This document shows, piece after piece, positions 1 through 5,532 of a stretch of DNA of 27,289 nucleotides; the first letter of the stretch is position 1; every line of letters begins with the position of its first letter. Source of the DNA: a virus. The notes below the pieces were generated by a model. The model was not told the DNA's origin. It was given only the letters and a program-made list of their open reading frames with translations, and searched no databases. The translations under genes and the position numbers were made by a program. The stretch is taken from IMG/VR virus record IMGVR_UViG_3300040807_000744, positions 1 to 27,289 of that record. One strand, written 5' to 3'.

Positions 1-1
1 G

Positions 2-292
2 AAAGAGGCTGAGATGTTATTAATGTCCGACATTCAACGATGCTATGAAGAACTCGATGTGTTCTCTTGGTTTCATGACTTAGACCAGGTTAGGCAAGAG
101 GCAATGGTTAACATGCTATTCAACCTCGGTCTACCTACCTTCCTAGAATTTAAACGAACCCTCAAGTTCATGGCCGAAGGCGCTTATTCGCAAGCTGCCG
201 AAGAGATGTTAGATAGTAAGTGGGCTAGACAGGTTGGTGACCGAGCAACCGAGCTTGCTTACATGGTTGAAACTGGTCAGTACCTGAAATAA
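2..292 (+). CDS. Phage lysozyme (endolysin), T4/GH24 type, 5'-truncated by the window edge
   Basis: Muramidase that cuts host peptidoglycan for lysis. The frame is open from base 2 with no start upstream, so the gene begins outside the window; the first internal Met is at 14. The visible ~96 residues match the C-terminal lobe of T4-type lysozymes: a DI..CYEELD helix, then LDQVRQEAMVNMLFNLG, a FKRTLKFM segment, an AAEEMLDSKWARQ helix and the closing RA.E.AYMVETGQY, the same order as in T4 lysozyme. The catalytic Glu/Asp/Thr of this family lie in the missing N-terminal part, so activity cannot be judged here. It faces the leftward early block tail to tail, with a terminator between. Lysozyme usually follows fibre and holin genes, which fits a circular map in which the right end of this window leads back to it. 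Family is confident; whether it carries a signal-arrest-release anchor is unknown. Confidence 0.88.
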   Translation, partial: KEAEMLLMSDIQRCYEELDVFSWFHDLDQVRQEAMVNMLFNLGLPTFLEFKRTLKFMAEGAYSQAAEEMLDSKWARQVGDRATELAYMVETGQYLK

Positions 293-310
293 AAAAGCCC
301 CCGAAGGGGC
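291..310 (-). terminator. Intrinsic terminator with UUCG tetraloop
   Basis: Read on the - strand this is GCCCC-TTCG-GGGGC followed directly by TTTTTT: a 5-bp GC stem, a UUCG tetraloop and a U-run. It lies just past the stop of the last leftward gene (320), so it should end leftward transcription. On the + strand the same stem has no T-run, so it would serve lysozyme mRNA only weakly. Confidence 0.85.
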
Positions 311-319
311 ATGGAGTAA

Positions 320-703
320 CTAAGTGTAACTCTGCGGGGAATAGGATGGGTCACACTCCATCTTTTTATACTCCTCTCGATAGTGTTTTGCAATATCCTT
401 TCTGACTGTTTCGTTTGCTTTTAGTATCCCGTTGCTCTTTTCTTGGAGTATATCTAAATGGGCGGGGCCGAAGTATTGCTCTAACCATTTAACAAACTTA
501 GTCGGGTTTTCTGTCATATGTCTATGGCATCCACTGCACATACAAACTGCATTCATTAAGTCCCATCGTAATATCTTCTTACGTCTGCCGTGAATATGGC
601 AACACTCTAATCTAAGGTCTGATCGACCACAGTGCTCGCAGTATCCCTTAAACCTTACAACGTCACTGAACCATTTATCAGCTGCGTCCCTCTTGATCGC
701 CAT
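320..703 (-). CDS. HNH/NinG-like zinc-binding nuclease
   Basis: 127-residue protein with a CEHCG pair near residue 22, an ECCHIHGRR segment near 33-41 and a CMCSGCHRH segment near 54-62, ending in a basic helical tail. The C-x2-C ... H ... C-x2-C-H-x-H layout is that of small phage HNH/zinc-knuckle nucleases and resembles lambda NinG (Rap family), where paired cysteines flank a GHY-type histidine. The family role is structure-specific cleavage or help in recombination; a recombination role here is inferred from the ERF and metallophosphoesterase genes in the same block. It is the last leftward gene and overlaps the upstream zinc-ribbon gene by 26 nt. The ATG at 703 has a GGAGG-type site upstream. 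HNH alternatives (homing-type or terminase-associated) cannot be excluded. Confidence 0.6.
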   Translation of the reverse strand: MAIKRDAADKWFSDVVRFKGYCEHCGRSDLRLECCHIHGRRKKILRWDLMNAVCMCSGCHRHMTENPTKFVKWLEQYFGPAHLDILQEKSNGILKANETVRKDIAKHYREEYKKMECDPSYSPQSYT

Positions 704-860
704 CCCTATCCTCCATTGTCCATTTTTTTTCTCTGCCGATTGCGGGGGCGAAGTGAAAACATCCCTCGCACATCCAGCCCTTTAATCGAAAGTCGTCTTG
801 CGCTGTAAAGATTTCAGTCATCTGCTGATTACAATCGTCGCAAATCATAAGTGCAATCAT
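678..860 (-). CDS. Small zinc-ribbon protein, unknown function
   Basis: 60-residue ORF with two cysteine pairs, CDDC near residue 7 and CEGC near residue 31, spaced as in a small zinc ribbon. Its ATG overlaps the stop of the upstream metallophosphoesterase gene in an ATGA junction (857-860), a translational coupling arrangement, and its end overlaps the next gene by 26 nt. No catalytic motif is visible; it may be a DNA- or protein-binding accessory. That it is a gene is supported by the coupling and paired cysteines; the function is not recognised. Confidence 0.6.
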   Translation of the reverse strand: MIALMICDDCNQQMTEIFTAQDDFRLKGWMCEGCFHFAPAIGREKKWTMEDRDGDQEGRS

Positions 861-2026
861 AATTGATCGGCTCCTACTTTAAATCGTGAATGCTCACCAA
901 ATGTTTTATGTAACAAAACTGCCGTCATACTTCTGGACGATCCGTAACCACTGGCGGCGTGCCAGGCGTCGGGCGGCGGTAGAACATTCCAAGATTCATG
1001 GTTAAGACCACCGATCTCGTGCGCTTGTTTATGATGTATATGGCCCGTCCATGCGAAACGATGCTTAGACTCACCCCATTCCTTTGCCAGAACTCTCGTA
1101 ATTGTTTCATAAATTCGTTGAACATTGATCTTATCTCCGTGGTGCATTACCACAAGGTTGTCACCCCAGGTAAAGTTAATAAATTTATTGTAGTTATCGA
1201 ACACCTTAACTCTGGGTTCGTTCTCGTAATACATCTTAATCATAGCGTTAAGCCATAGAGCCGCGTCAGGATCGTGGTTGCCTCTCACGTTAATGATCCA
1301 CACTTCCTTGTGGCTTTCTAGCATCCGAGTAATCAAACGCTTGTACAGCCTTCCTGCGGCCTCTATGACCATCCCCGCCCTACCGTCCACGTCAAGGGGG
1401 GTGCCGGAACCTGTTTCATTCTTTATGTTATTTGCATGAAAAAAATCCCCGAGGTTAACGAGGATTCCAGTGTGTGCGTGTTTGCTTGCGTGGGTTAAAG
1501 TATCCATTGCGTTAAACAGTAGCTTGCAGGATATGCCTATATCGTAGTCGTCCTGCCCTGTCTCTTTATTCCAAGCCCTTAAACCCAAGTGGTGATCACC
1601 TATGAGATAACAGGCGGCTAGGTTCTTATCTTTATTGTCTGTCGGTTTATCGACAGGCTTAGCCTTACCCTGTACGTCTTCCACAAGGCCCTGCTTAAAG
1701 TCTTCGAGTGCCTGTTCAAATAGCGCTTGGGTATCTGCTTGACTCTTAACCCACTGGCCTACTGGTTGGCCATCATCGTTGTAATAAGTCGATACACCTT
1801 TGACGCTGAAGCCTTTTGGCACTGTGCGGTGCATATCATGTTCAGGGGAATAGCCTTGCCTAGCGGCGGCTGCCCTTACCCTACTACAAGCCGATTGAAC
1901 ATTTCGCCCAGCAATCCCAACTCTTTCGGAAACTTGCCTAACAGATAAGCCCTGCCTTCTTAGTTCGATTATTTCTCTCTGCCTATCTGTCTCACAAAAC
2001 TCTAGCAATCCACCCCAATCACTCAT
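857..2026 (-). CDS. Calcineurin-like metallophosphoesterase with N-terminal HTH domain
   Basis: 389 residues. Residues ~11-50 form a sigma-region-4/MerR-like helix-turn-helix (DRQREIIELRRQGLSVRQVS...). Residues ~138-335 carry the ordered metal-binding motifs of the calcineurin-like/Mre11-SbcD superfamily: GDHHLG at 143-148, LGDFFH at 192-197, RGNHD at 248-252, HHGD at 295-298 and GHIHH at 328-332. All expected metal ligands are present, so it is probably an active two-metal phosphodiesterase or nuclease. Phage members of this family are usually annotated as DNA-repair exonuclease or phosphoesterase. The HTH plus phosphoesterase pairing suggests a DNA-directed enzyme, and the neighbouring ERF, HNH and replication-like genes suggest processing of ends or recombination intermediates (inference). 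It starts at ATG 2026, 2 nt after the preceding stop. Substrate unknown. Confidence 0.85.
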   Translation of the reverse strand: MSDWGGLLEFCETDRQREIIELRRQGLSVRQVSERVGIAGRNVQSACSRVRAAAARQGYSPEHDMHRTVPKGFSVKGVSTYYNDDGQPVGQWVKSQADTQALFEQALEDFKQGLVEDVQGKAKPVDKPTDNKDKNLAACYLIGDHHLGLRAWNKETGQDDYDIGISCKLLFNAMDTLTHASKHAHTGILVNLGDFFHANNIKNETGSGTPLDVDGRAGMVIEAAGRLYKRLITRMLESHKEVWIINVRGNHDPDAALWLNAMIKMYYENEPRVKVFDNYNKFINFTWGDNLVVMHHGDKINVQRIYETITRVLAKEWGESKHRFAWTGHIHHKQAHEIGGLNHESWNVLPPPDAWHAASGYGSSRSMTAVLLHKTFGEHSRFKVGADQL

Positions 2027-2028
2027 AA

Positions 2029-2355
2029 CTATACCTGCATTCGATTAGCTGCACGTTCTGAGGCTTCTACGGTTCTCCAAGCGTCGATATAGGCTTGGGC
2101 GGCCTGATACCTTACCTTGGCTTTAATCGCCTCTGAGCGCGCCTCTATGGCTTTAAAGCGGGTTTCTATGTACTGCTCGTCAGACTCCGCTCTCATCTCT
2201 GCTTCAGCCACACCACACCCTTTGTCTTTGTGTTGTAATGCGATGCTGGCTTTAACAGATTTCAAAGTACCTTCAAGGATATTAGCGGCCTGTTCCCTAT
2301 CGGCCCACTCTTCTCCCACCTTTGTTAGCTTTTCGTAAACGCTTTGCGGATTCAT
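2029..2355 (-). CDS. Small helical phage protein, unknown function
   Basis: 108 residues, predicted almost entirely alpha-helical and rich in Ala, Glu and Lys, with a long C-terminal amphipathic stretch (ETRFKAIEARSEAIKAKVRYQ) suggesting a coiled coil. Similar small helical proteins sit near recombination or replication genes in many phages, but no named function is recognised. Its ATG overlaps the upstream stop in an ATGA (2352-2355) and it ends 2 nt before the metallophosphoesterase start, so it is in the same translationally coupled string. It could be a partner of its neighbours. Confidence 0.65.
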   Translation of the reverse strand: MNPQSVYEKLTKVGEEWADREQAANILEGTLKSVKASIALQHKDKGCGVAEAEMRAESDEQYIETRFKAIEARSEAIKAKVRYQAAQAYIDAWRTVEASERAANRMQV

Positions 2356-2726
2356 AGGCTATCACCACATGCAAGCGAACTAACTCTCGATAACACTCCG
2401 GCACGGATGAGAGCATCTCTTGCCGCTTCTCCCGTGAGGGCTCCGACAATATCTCCATCGCGTAGGTTCTCGGCCACTTCACTGACTATCGCCTTCTTCA
2501 TGTAGTTTTCCCCAGGCTTTCGGTACATTAAATCCATCTTTGCACCGATAGCGGATACCTGCCCATGCTCGTGCATAATACGCAAAACTTCGGACATTCT
2601 ACTTTCATATCCAACCGTTGTACAAATTTCAAACATCTCGGTGATAGTGAACGCTTCGCCGGATTTGTATAGGTTAGAATTAAGAACCTGGTCAACGGCA
2701 TCCTGAAGTTTGTATCGTGGCTTCAC
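2352..2726 (-). CDS. Hypothetical protein, possible winged-helix fold
   Basis: 124 residues beginning at GTG 2726, which overlaps the upstream stop as GTGA; a GAGAGGG purine run lies upstream. Residues ~25-70 (FTITEMFEICTTVGYESRMSEVLRIMHEHGQVSAIG...MDLMYRKP) read like a small winged helix: three helices followed by a beta hairpin, as in phage replication-region proteins. The rest is helical with a short Gly/Ala-rich part. No catalytic motif is visible. The context, directly behind two replication-like genes, suggests a DNA-binding accessory (inference). Confidence 0.6.
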   Translation of the reverse strand: MKPRYKLQDAVDQVLNSNLYKSGEAFTITEMFEICTTVGYESRMSEVLRIMHEHGQVSAIGAKMDLMYRKPGENYMKKAIVSEVAENLRDGDIVGALTGEAARDALIRAGVLSRVSSLACGDSL

Positions 2727-3100
2727 GCGCCCTCTCTATAGACGGTATCCCCGTCATAAGCCTGACCATATTTATTAATAAAGTAATTAATCATGTGTGC
2801 TTTGAGTGGCCCATCTACCCAAGTCACGTCAGTAAGATCGTCCAGATTCGATCTATCGCGTAGGGATTTCTTGGTAGGACTCGCAAGAGGAGATGAGCCG
2901 CCTCGGTCTTGCGCTCTCGATAACCAAGAGTTAACAAATTTTTTGATACCAACCTTCGTCTTTCTTTTTTTGGGGTTCGCGTCGAGCCAACTCTCCATCT
3001 TTGCAAGTTCCGCGAATACATCGACCGCTGGATAAACCTTTTGCCACTGTATAATGTCTGTGTCATCTGCTTCCCACTCCTCTCCAGTGTTGAGTTTCAC
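2723..3100 (-). CDS. Phage replication-protein C-terminal-like domain
   Basis: 125 residues. The segment WQKVYPAVDVFAELAKMESWLDANPKKRKTKVGIKKFVNSWLSRAQDR (cut here for description, residues ~19-67) is the signature found at the C-terminus of many phage replisome-organiser or O-like/DnaD-like replication proteins, where it follows a winged-helix DNA-binding part. Here it occurs as a stand-alone small protein, with a separate HTH protein encoded just upstream, so the usual two-domain protein may be split across genes. It starts at GTG 3100 in a GTGA overlap with the upstream stop; a GGAG lies ~9 nt upstream. A role in replication initiation is inferred from the domain and place. Confidence 0.6.
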   Translation of the reverse strand: MKLNTGEEWEADDTDIIQWQKVYPAVDVFAELAKMESWLDANPKKRKTKVGIKKFVNSWLSRAQDRGGSSPLASPTKKSLRDRSNLDDLTDVTWVDGPLKAHMINYFINKYGQAYDGDTVYREGA

Positions 3101-3288
3101 AAGTAATACTCCGCATACGCTTTATTGTTGTGTGACTTCATGATTCTGGTTTCTATCTTGTGTCCCCTCTCACGTAATTCAGATATACGTGCAGCCAGGC
3201 GCATACACCCATATCTTTCTAGCGCCATTAGGGGGTTGATAGAGCCATGCTCTTGAATGTGTTTTAGGATTTGTTGATTCTGATTCAT
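3097..3288 (-). CDS. Small helix-turn-helix protein
   Basis: 63 residues matching the short winged HTH family common in phages (INPLMALERYGCMRLAARISELRERGH followed by a wing with IETR and a final Tyr-rich strand). These proteins bind DNA and often sit next to replication genes. A strong GGAGGG site lies 6-10 nt upstream of ATG 3288. It is followed by the replication-like gene in a GTGA overlap, suggesting that the two may work together as DNA-binding and organiser parts (inference). Confidence 0.7.
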   Translation of the reverse strand: MNQNQQILKHIQEHGSINPLMALERYGCMRLAARISELRERGHKIETRIMKSHNNKAYAEYYL

Positions 3289-3299
3289 ATGCCCTCCAG

Positions 3300-3473
3300 C
3301 TAATGAACTGTACTTGCTTCCTTTTGCATCATAAGGATTTCGGTTAACAAGTTACCTAAGTCCTCTGAATCTAACGATGTGAATAGATCAATACCATCTT
3401 CGGTAACTAAGATAGAGACATAATCTGTATCTTTATCTTTCATACCATTAACAATCCTTTCATAAATATCCAT
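3300..3473 (-). CDS. Small acidic hypothetical protein
   Basis: 57-codon ORF found by translating the - strand: MDIYERIVNG, then MKDKDTDYVSILVTEDGIDL and a helical SEDLGNLLTEIL. It is acidic, ends right at the ribosome-binding site of the next gene and runs in the same direction as all neighbours. Start choice is uncertain: ATG 3473 has an AAGGG somewhat far upstream; ATG 3443 has AAAGGA at ~12 nt. It resembles small phage proteins that precede HTH genes, but no family is recognised. First gene after the 306-nt gap. Confidence 0.5.
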   Translation of the reverse strand: MDIYERIVNGMKDKDTDYVSILVTEDGIDLFTSLDSEDLGNLLTEILMMQKEASTVH

Positions 3474-3619
3474 CCACACTTACCCTTTTGATGTCCTAGC
3501 GGACAACAATAACAAATTTAGTAATGACGAGCTTTGATTAACGTATCGAATCTTGACATCTATCCTAGCTACCTGCTCTCGGCATCTAGGGGCGCATCAT
3601 AGAGAGGGTCAACTCCGCT

Positions 3620-3641
3620 CTGGGGTTCTTCGGTTCCCCAG
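3620..3641. other. UUCG-capped hairpin with tandem U-U mismatch
   Basis: CTGGGG (3620-3625) pairs with CCCCAG (3636-3641). Inside, two U-U mismatches are followed by a C-G pair closing a UUCG tetraloop on the + strand sense. No U-run follows on either strand, so it is more likely an RNA structural element than a plain terminator. Confidence 0.5.
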
Positions 3642-3754
3642 CCTAACGCCCGTTAATCTCTGCGATTCAATGTTGTGGTTGGTTAACTGTGTGGTAAACT
3701 AACTACATCATTGGCCGCACACTAATGATACCCCCCGCGCACCCTCCAGCGCAA

Positions 3755-3770
3755 GCCCCCTTCGGGGGGC
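3755..3770. terminator. UUCG hairpin downstream of the XRE gene
   Basis: GCCCCC-TTCG-GGGGGC, a perfect 6-bp stem with a tetraloop, lies 10 nt past the stop of the HTH gene (3780). The - strand transcript has only CTTGCG after it and the + strand has ACCTCTTT, so the U-run is poor in both directions. It probably attenuates or protects the 3' end of the leftward ERF-group mRNA rather than fully terminating it. Confidence 0.5.
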
Positions 3771-3779
3771 ACCTCTTTC

Positions 3780-3980
3780 CTAGTTAAAGAAATCCCCAGG
3801 CTTAGCACCTAGAACACTCAATACACTGACAAACGTTGATATCTTCATATCACTGGCGTTTCGATAGTTGGTCACTGTTTGACGTGACACTCCTAAATGA
3901 TCTGCCAGTTGTTCGTTAGTCATGCCGCGCTCTGCCTGAAGAACCCTGATGAACTTCCCAATATCAGAATGGGATGTCAT
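3780..3980 (-). CDS. XRE/Cro-type helix-turn-helix regulator
   Basis: 66 residues from ATG 3980. IGKFIRVLQAERGMTNEQLADHLGVSRQTVTNYRN is a textbook five-helix lambda-repressor-like fold with the HTH at residues ~20-41, followed by a short MKISTFVSVLSVLGAKPGDFF tail. A start further upstream (4067) would add 29 basic residues lying wholly inside the SSB-tailed gene; ATG 3980 is preferred because AGGAGG lies upstream of it and the product then has the usual family length. It overlaps the upstream gene by 17 nt. Likely a transcription regulator of phage genes; the inverted repeat at 8096-8125 is a candidate target (inference). It lacks a cleavable CI-type C-terminal domain, so it is Cro-like in size. 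Confidence 0.85.
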   Translation of the reverse strand: MTSHSDIGKFIRVLQAERGMTNEQLADHLGVSRQTVTNYRNASDMKISTFVSVLSVLGAKPGDFFN

Positions 3981-4224
3981 CGCTAAAGTCCTCCTCTGGC
4001 TCAAACTGCTGCTTGGCTTTCTGTACGTGTTGTTGCGCCACCTTCTGCTTTGGTGATACAGATACACTTAGAAACTTCTTGCCTTGCTTAGAGGTCTTTG
4101 TCCAGCCAGATAGATAGTATTCAACCCCATCCACGTCGAGGCTTCCGGTCATATCTGGGTGCTTCTCGGTTTCTTTCTTATCGTTGCGAAATAAAACCCC
4201 GCGATTAGTGTTATCGTATTCCAT
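3964..4224 (-). CDS. Small protein with SSB-like acidic C-terminal tail
   Basis: 86 residues. The N-terminal ~55 residues predict beta strands (RGVLFRN, DMTGSLDVDGVEYYLSGWTK, KKFLSVSVSP) as in short OB-like/DUF736-type phage proteins. The C-terminus EEDFSDDIPF copies the acidic Asp-Asp-Ile-Pro-Phe tip by which bacterial single-stranded DNA-binding protein recruits partners. It lies 2 nt after the ERF annealase, so a role as ssDNA-binding partner or as a decoy for host SSB-interacting proteins is reasonable (inference). It is about half the length of a normal SSB and no full OB-fold signature is visible. ATG 4224. Confidence 0.65.
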   Translation of the reverse strand: MEYDNTNRGVLFRNDKKETEKHPDMTGSLDVDGVEYYLSGWTKTSKQGKKFLSVSVSPKQKVAQQHVQKAKQQFEPEEDFSDDIPF

Positions 4225-4226
4225 AA

Positions 4227-4850
4227 TTACTCTCCTGCTGCTTGTCTAAATTCAGACGACTTCATTATCGTCCGTTCTTCGGTGGTGAAACATCCACCCT
4301 TGCTTGGTGCCTTCCAGATACCAATCTTCTCTTCCTCGGTCAGTTCGTCCCAGGCTTCCTTCGCCATAACTAAGTCACCGATCTCGATCCCTGTCTTAAT
4401 TGCTTCAATGCTGTCCGCTAGTTGGTCGCACAATGCCTGGTACTCATCAACCTGATTACCTCTAAGCATTGAGCTTTCCGCATCATCATCGACCGCAGGA
4501 ATGCCAAATAGGGCCTGTAACGCATAGCGACGCGCATAGGTAATTGCACTGCCCGCTGCCTGCGGATCGCCCTTGACCATTGGTAGCGTGAACTCGTGCT
4601 CTAACCACTGACCACTGGTGTGAATTAAGCGAGTAGTAACCCCGATTGAATTGCCATCTCGGTGTGGTAGCTGAACATAGCTCAAGCCGTGTTTAAAGCA
4701 TGGCTCTTTGATCGCCTTGATTACGCTTGTAAGATCGGCGTAGCTTGATTTGAAGAATGGGTTAGCGGAGCCCTTAACGGCCCCACCCATCTCACCCTGT
4801 GCTGAGCATAATGCTAATGCCAGCTTTTCGATTGATTCACTAGACTTCAC
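4227..4850 (-). CDS. erf: ERF-family single-strand annealing protein
   Basis: 207 residues. Residues ~28-125 match the ERF superfamily: NPFFKSSYADLTSVIKAIKEPCFKHGLSY, then LPMVKGDPQAAGSAITYARRYALQALFGI and an acidic DDDAES, the pattern shared with P22 Erf and related annealases (family motifs shown in full order, not contiguous). These proteins bind ssDNA, form rings and anneal complementary strands, supporting recombination-dependent replication or genome circularisation. GTG 4850 is chosen because AAGGAGGG lies 5 nt upstream; it overlaps the upstream gene by 11 nt. It is followed by a protein with an SSB-type tail. No lambda Exo-like partner is visible; the downstream metallophosphoesterase could supply end resection (inference). 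Confidence 0.92.
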   Translation of the reverse strand: MKSSESIEKLALALCSAQGEMGGAVKGSANPFFKSSYADLTSVIKAIKEPCFKHGLSYVQLPHRDGNSIGVTTRLIHTSGQWLEHEFTLPMVKGDPQAAGSAITYARRYALQALFGIPAVDDDAESSMLRGNQVDEYQALCDQLADSIEAIKTGIEIGDLVMAKEAWDELTEEEKIGIWKAPSKGGCFTTEERTIMKSSEFRQAAGE

Positions 4851-5145
4851 TGTAACCCTCCTTAATTTGAAACGCTTCTTCTAGAAGAACCCTGTTAACC
4901 AAACGGAAAACGGATTCTTTATCTTCGAGTAGACACGCCTCAAATATGTCTCTCATTCGGTTATCCATCAACTCAACAGCTTGCTTGCTATCTTTAGCTG
5001 GAATAAATTCGCCGATCATTAAATCCCATAGATAATTTTGGTTTTCGCGCGCGTTATCAATCATTCTGATATTGGCGCAATCCCAGCAATACCTATCCCC
5101 ATCAACCACTGCATTACTACAGTCTTGGCATCTCTCACAACTCAT
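4840..5145 (-). CDS. Zinc-finger-like phage protein upstream of erf
   Basis: 101 residues. The N-terminus has CERCQDC (residues ~3-9) and CWDC (~20-23), a four-cysteine zinc finger, followed by a helical acidic body. A GGAGGG site 6-8 nt upstream of ATG 5145 lies within the end of the preceding gene, which it overlaps by 11 nt, and it overlaps erf by 11 nt, so the three genes are translationally coupled. The function is not recognised; a nucleic-acid-binding or partner role for ERF is inferred from position only. Confidence 0.65.
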   Translation of the reverse strand: MSCERCQDCSNAVVDGDRYCWDCANIRMIDNARENQNYLWDLMIGEFIPAKDSKQAVELMDNRMRDIFEACLLEDKESVFRLVNRVLLEEAFQIKEGYSEV

Positions 5146-5296
5146 GACTTCCCTCCATTTCTAAATGAGCGTAACCCTCTGCATAGCCAGCCAGATAATC
5201 CGGATCGCTATCCAGGGGATTTGCGTACATCATTGCGTCTTCGTAACCGCACCAGCGCAGCCACTCCGAATACTCAACTTGATTTAGTTCATCCAT
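5135..5296 (-). CDS. Small hypothetical protein (53 aa)
   Basis: 53-codon ORF read by hand from ATG 5296: MDELNQVEYSEWLRWCGYED and then a Tyr- and Asp-rich DPDYLAGYAEGYAH segment. A consensus GGAGGG sits 8 nt upstream, in the loop of a short hairpin, and the gene overlaps the next start by 11 nt, both good signs of a real gene. It is acidic and helical, with no known domain recognised. First gene after the 59-nt space that holds candidate promoter repeats (5321-5350). Confidence 0.65.
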   Translation of the reverse strand: MDELNQVEYSEWLRWCGYEDAMMYANPLDSDPDYLAGYAEGYAHLEMEGSHEL

Positions 5297-5299
5297 AAT

Positions 5300-5315
5300 T
5301 TGTCCCTCCAGACAA
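5300..5315 (-). promoter_or_regulatory. Hairpin exposing a ribosome-binding site in its loop
   Basis: TTGTC (5300-5304) and GACAA (5311-5315) can pair, placing the TGGAGG Shine-Dalgarno of the 53-aa gene in a six-base loop. A weak stem of this kind can tune initiation. It is read directly from sequence; function is inferred. Confidence 0.4.
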
Positions 5316-5320
5316 GTTAA

Positions 5321-5350
5321 ATGTAAAGCAATCTTATTATGATGTAAAGC
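5321..5350 (-). promoter_or_regulatory. Direct repeats and weak leftward promoter candidate
   Basis: ATGTAAAGC occurs at 5321-5329 and again at 5342-5350, a 21-bp spacing (two helical turns). On the - strand, TTTACA and TACATT are separated by 17 nt, a weak sigma70-like pair. This is the only sizeable space before the zinc-finger/erf group, so a promoter or regulator site is plausible. Confidence 0.4.
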
Positions 5351-5355
5351 GTTTC

Positions 5356-5532
5356 TTACTCACTCCCCCTTAGTTTTTTATGCTCATCTTCGGTAACCCA
5401 CCTACCATGCCAAAACCAATGCTTTGATCCATCAGGCAATTCAGCCGCTGGCCCATCTTCTCGATGCCGCTTGCCGTTCAAAAACCAATGAACACCGCCA
5501 TCGCTGTAAACCTTTACAGTGTATTCTTTCAT
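5356..5532 (-). CDS. MORN-like repeat small phage protein
   Basis: 58-codon ORF whose ATG overlaps the stop of the TGT-like gene in an ATGA (5529-5532). The sequence contains HWFLNGKRHREDGPA and a second, degenerate copy starting KHWFWHGRW. The 'W-x-NG-x-x-H-R-x-DGPA' pattern is a recurrent short repeat in phage and bacterial proteins, related in look to MORN/toxin-repeat motifs, with no established role in phages. Coupling with the TGT-like gene suggests co-expression, but not necessarily shared function. Confidence 0.65.
   Translation of the reverse strand: MKEYTVKVYSDGGVHWFLNGKRHREDGPAAELPDGSKHWFWHGRWVTEDEHKKLRGSE

Larger units (their letters stand above)
3474..3779. other. Non-coding, structured intergenic region between two leftward gene groups
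   Basis: About 306 nt with no credible ORF: every ATG on the - strand meets a stop within 13 codons. It holds an inverted repeat TGTCC-tagc-GGACA (3492-3505), a UUCG-capped hairpin (3620-3641), a second UUCG hairpin (3755-3770), and related half-sites GGTTAACTG and GGTAAACTAA near 3679-3702. Likely roles are a promoter/operator for the downstream leftward genes, a small RNA, or an origin. The sequence alone does not decide among them. Confidence 0.55.

Noticed and set aside
998-1258. 86-codon + strand ORF within the metallophosphoesterase gene
   Set aside because: Antisense to a gene with all catalytic motifs; no site and no recognisable product.
2297-2482. 61-codon - strand ORF across two helical genes
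   Set aside because: Overlaps both neighbours in another frame and breaks the ATGA coupling between them; no family seen.
3545-3580. Rightward promoter suggested by TTGACA at 3553
   Set aside because: No -10 at proper spacing (CTCTCG) and no + strand gene downstream.
3600-3660. Possible tRNA or tmRNA in the structured gap
   Set aside because: The GGGGTTCTTCGGTTCCCC stretch recalls a T-arm, but no acceptor, D-arm or anticodon arm can be paired around it.
3981-4067. 29-residue N-terminal extension of the XRE protein
   Set aside because: It would lie entirely inside the SSB-tailed gene, is basic and unlike the family, while ATG 3980 has its own AGGAGG.
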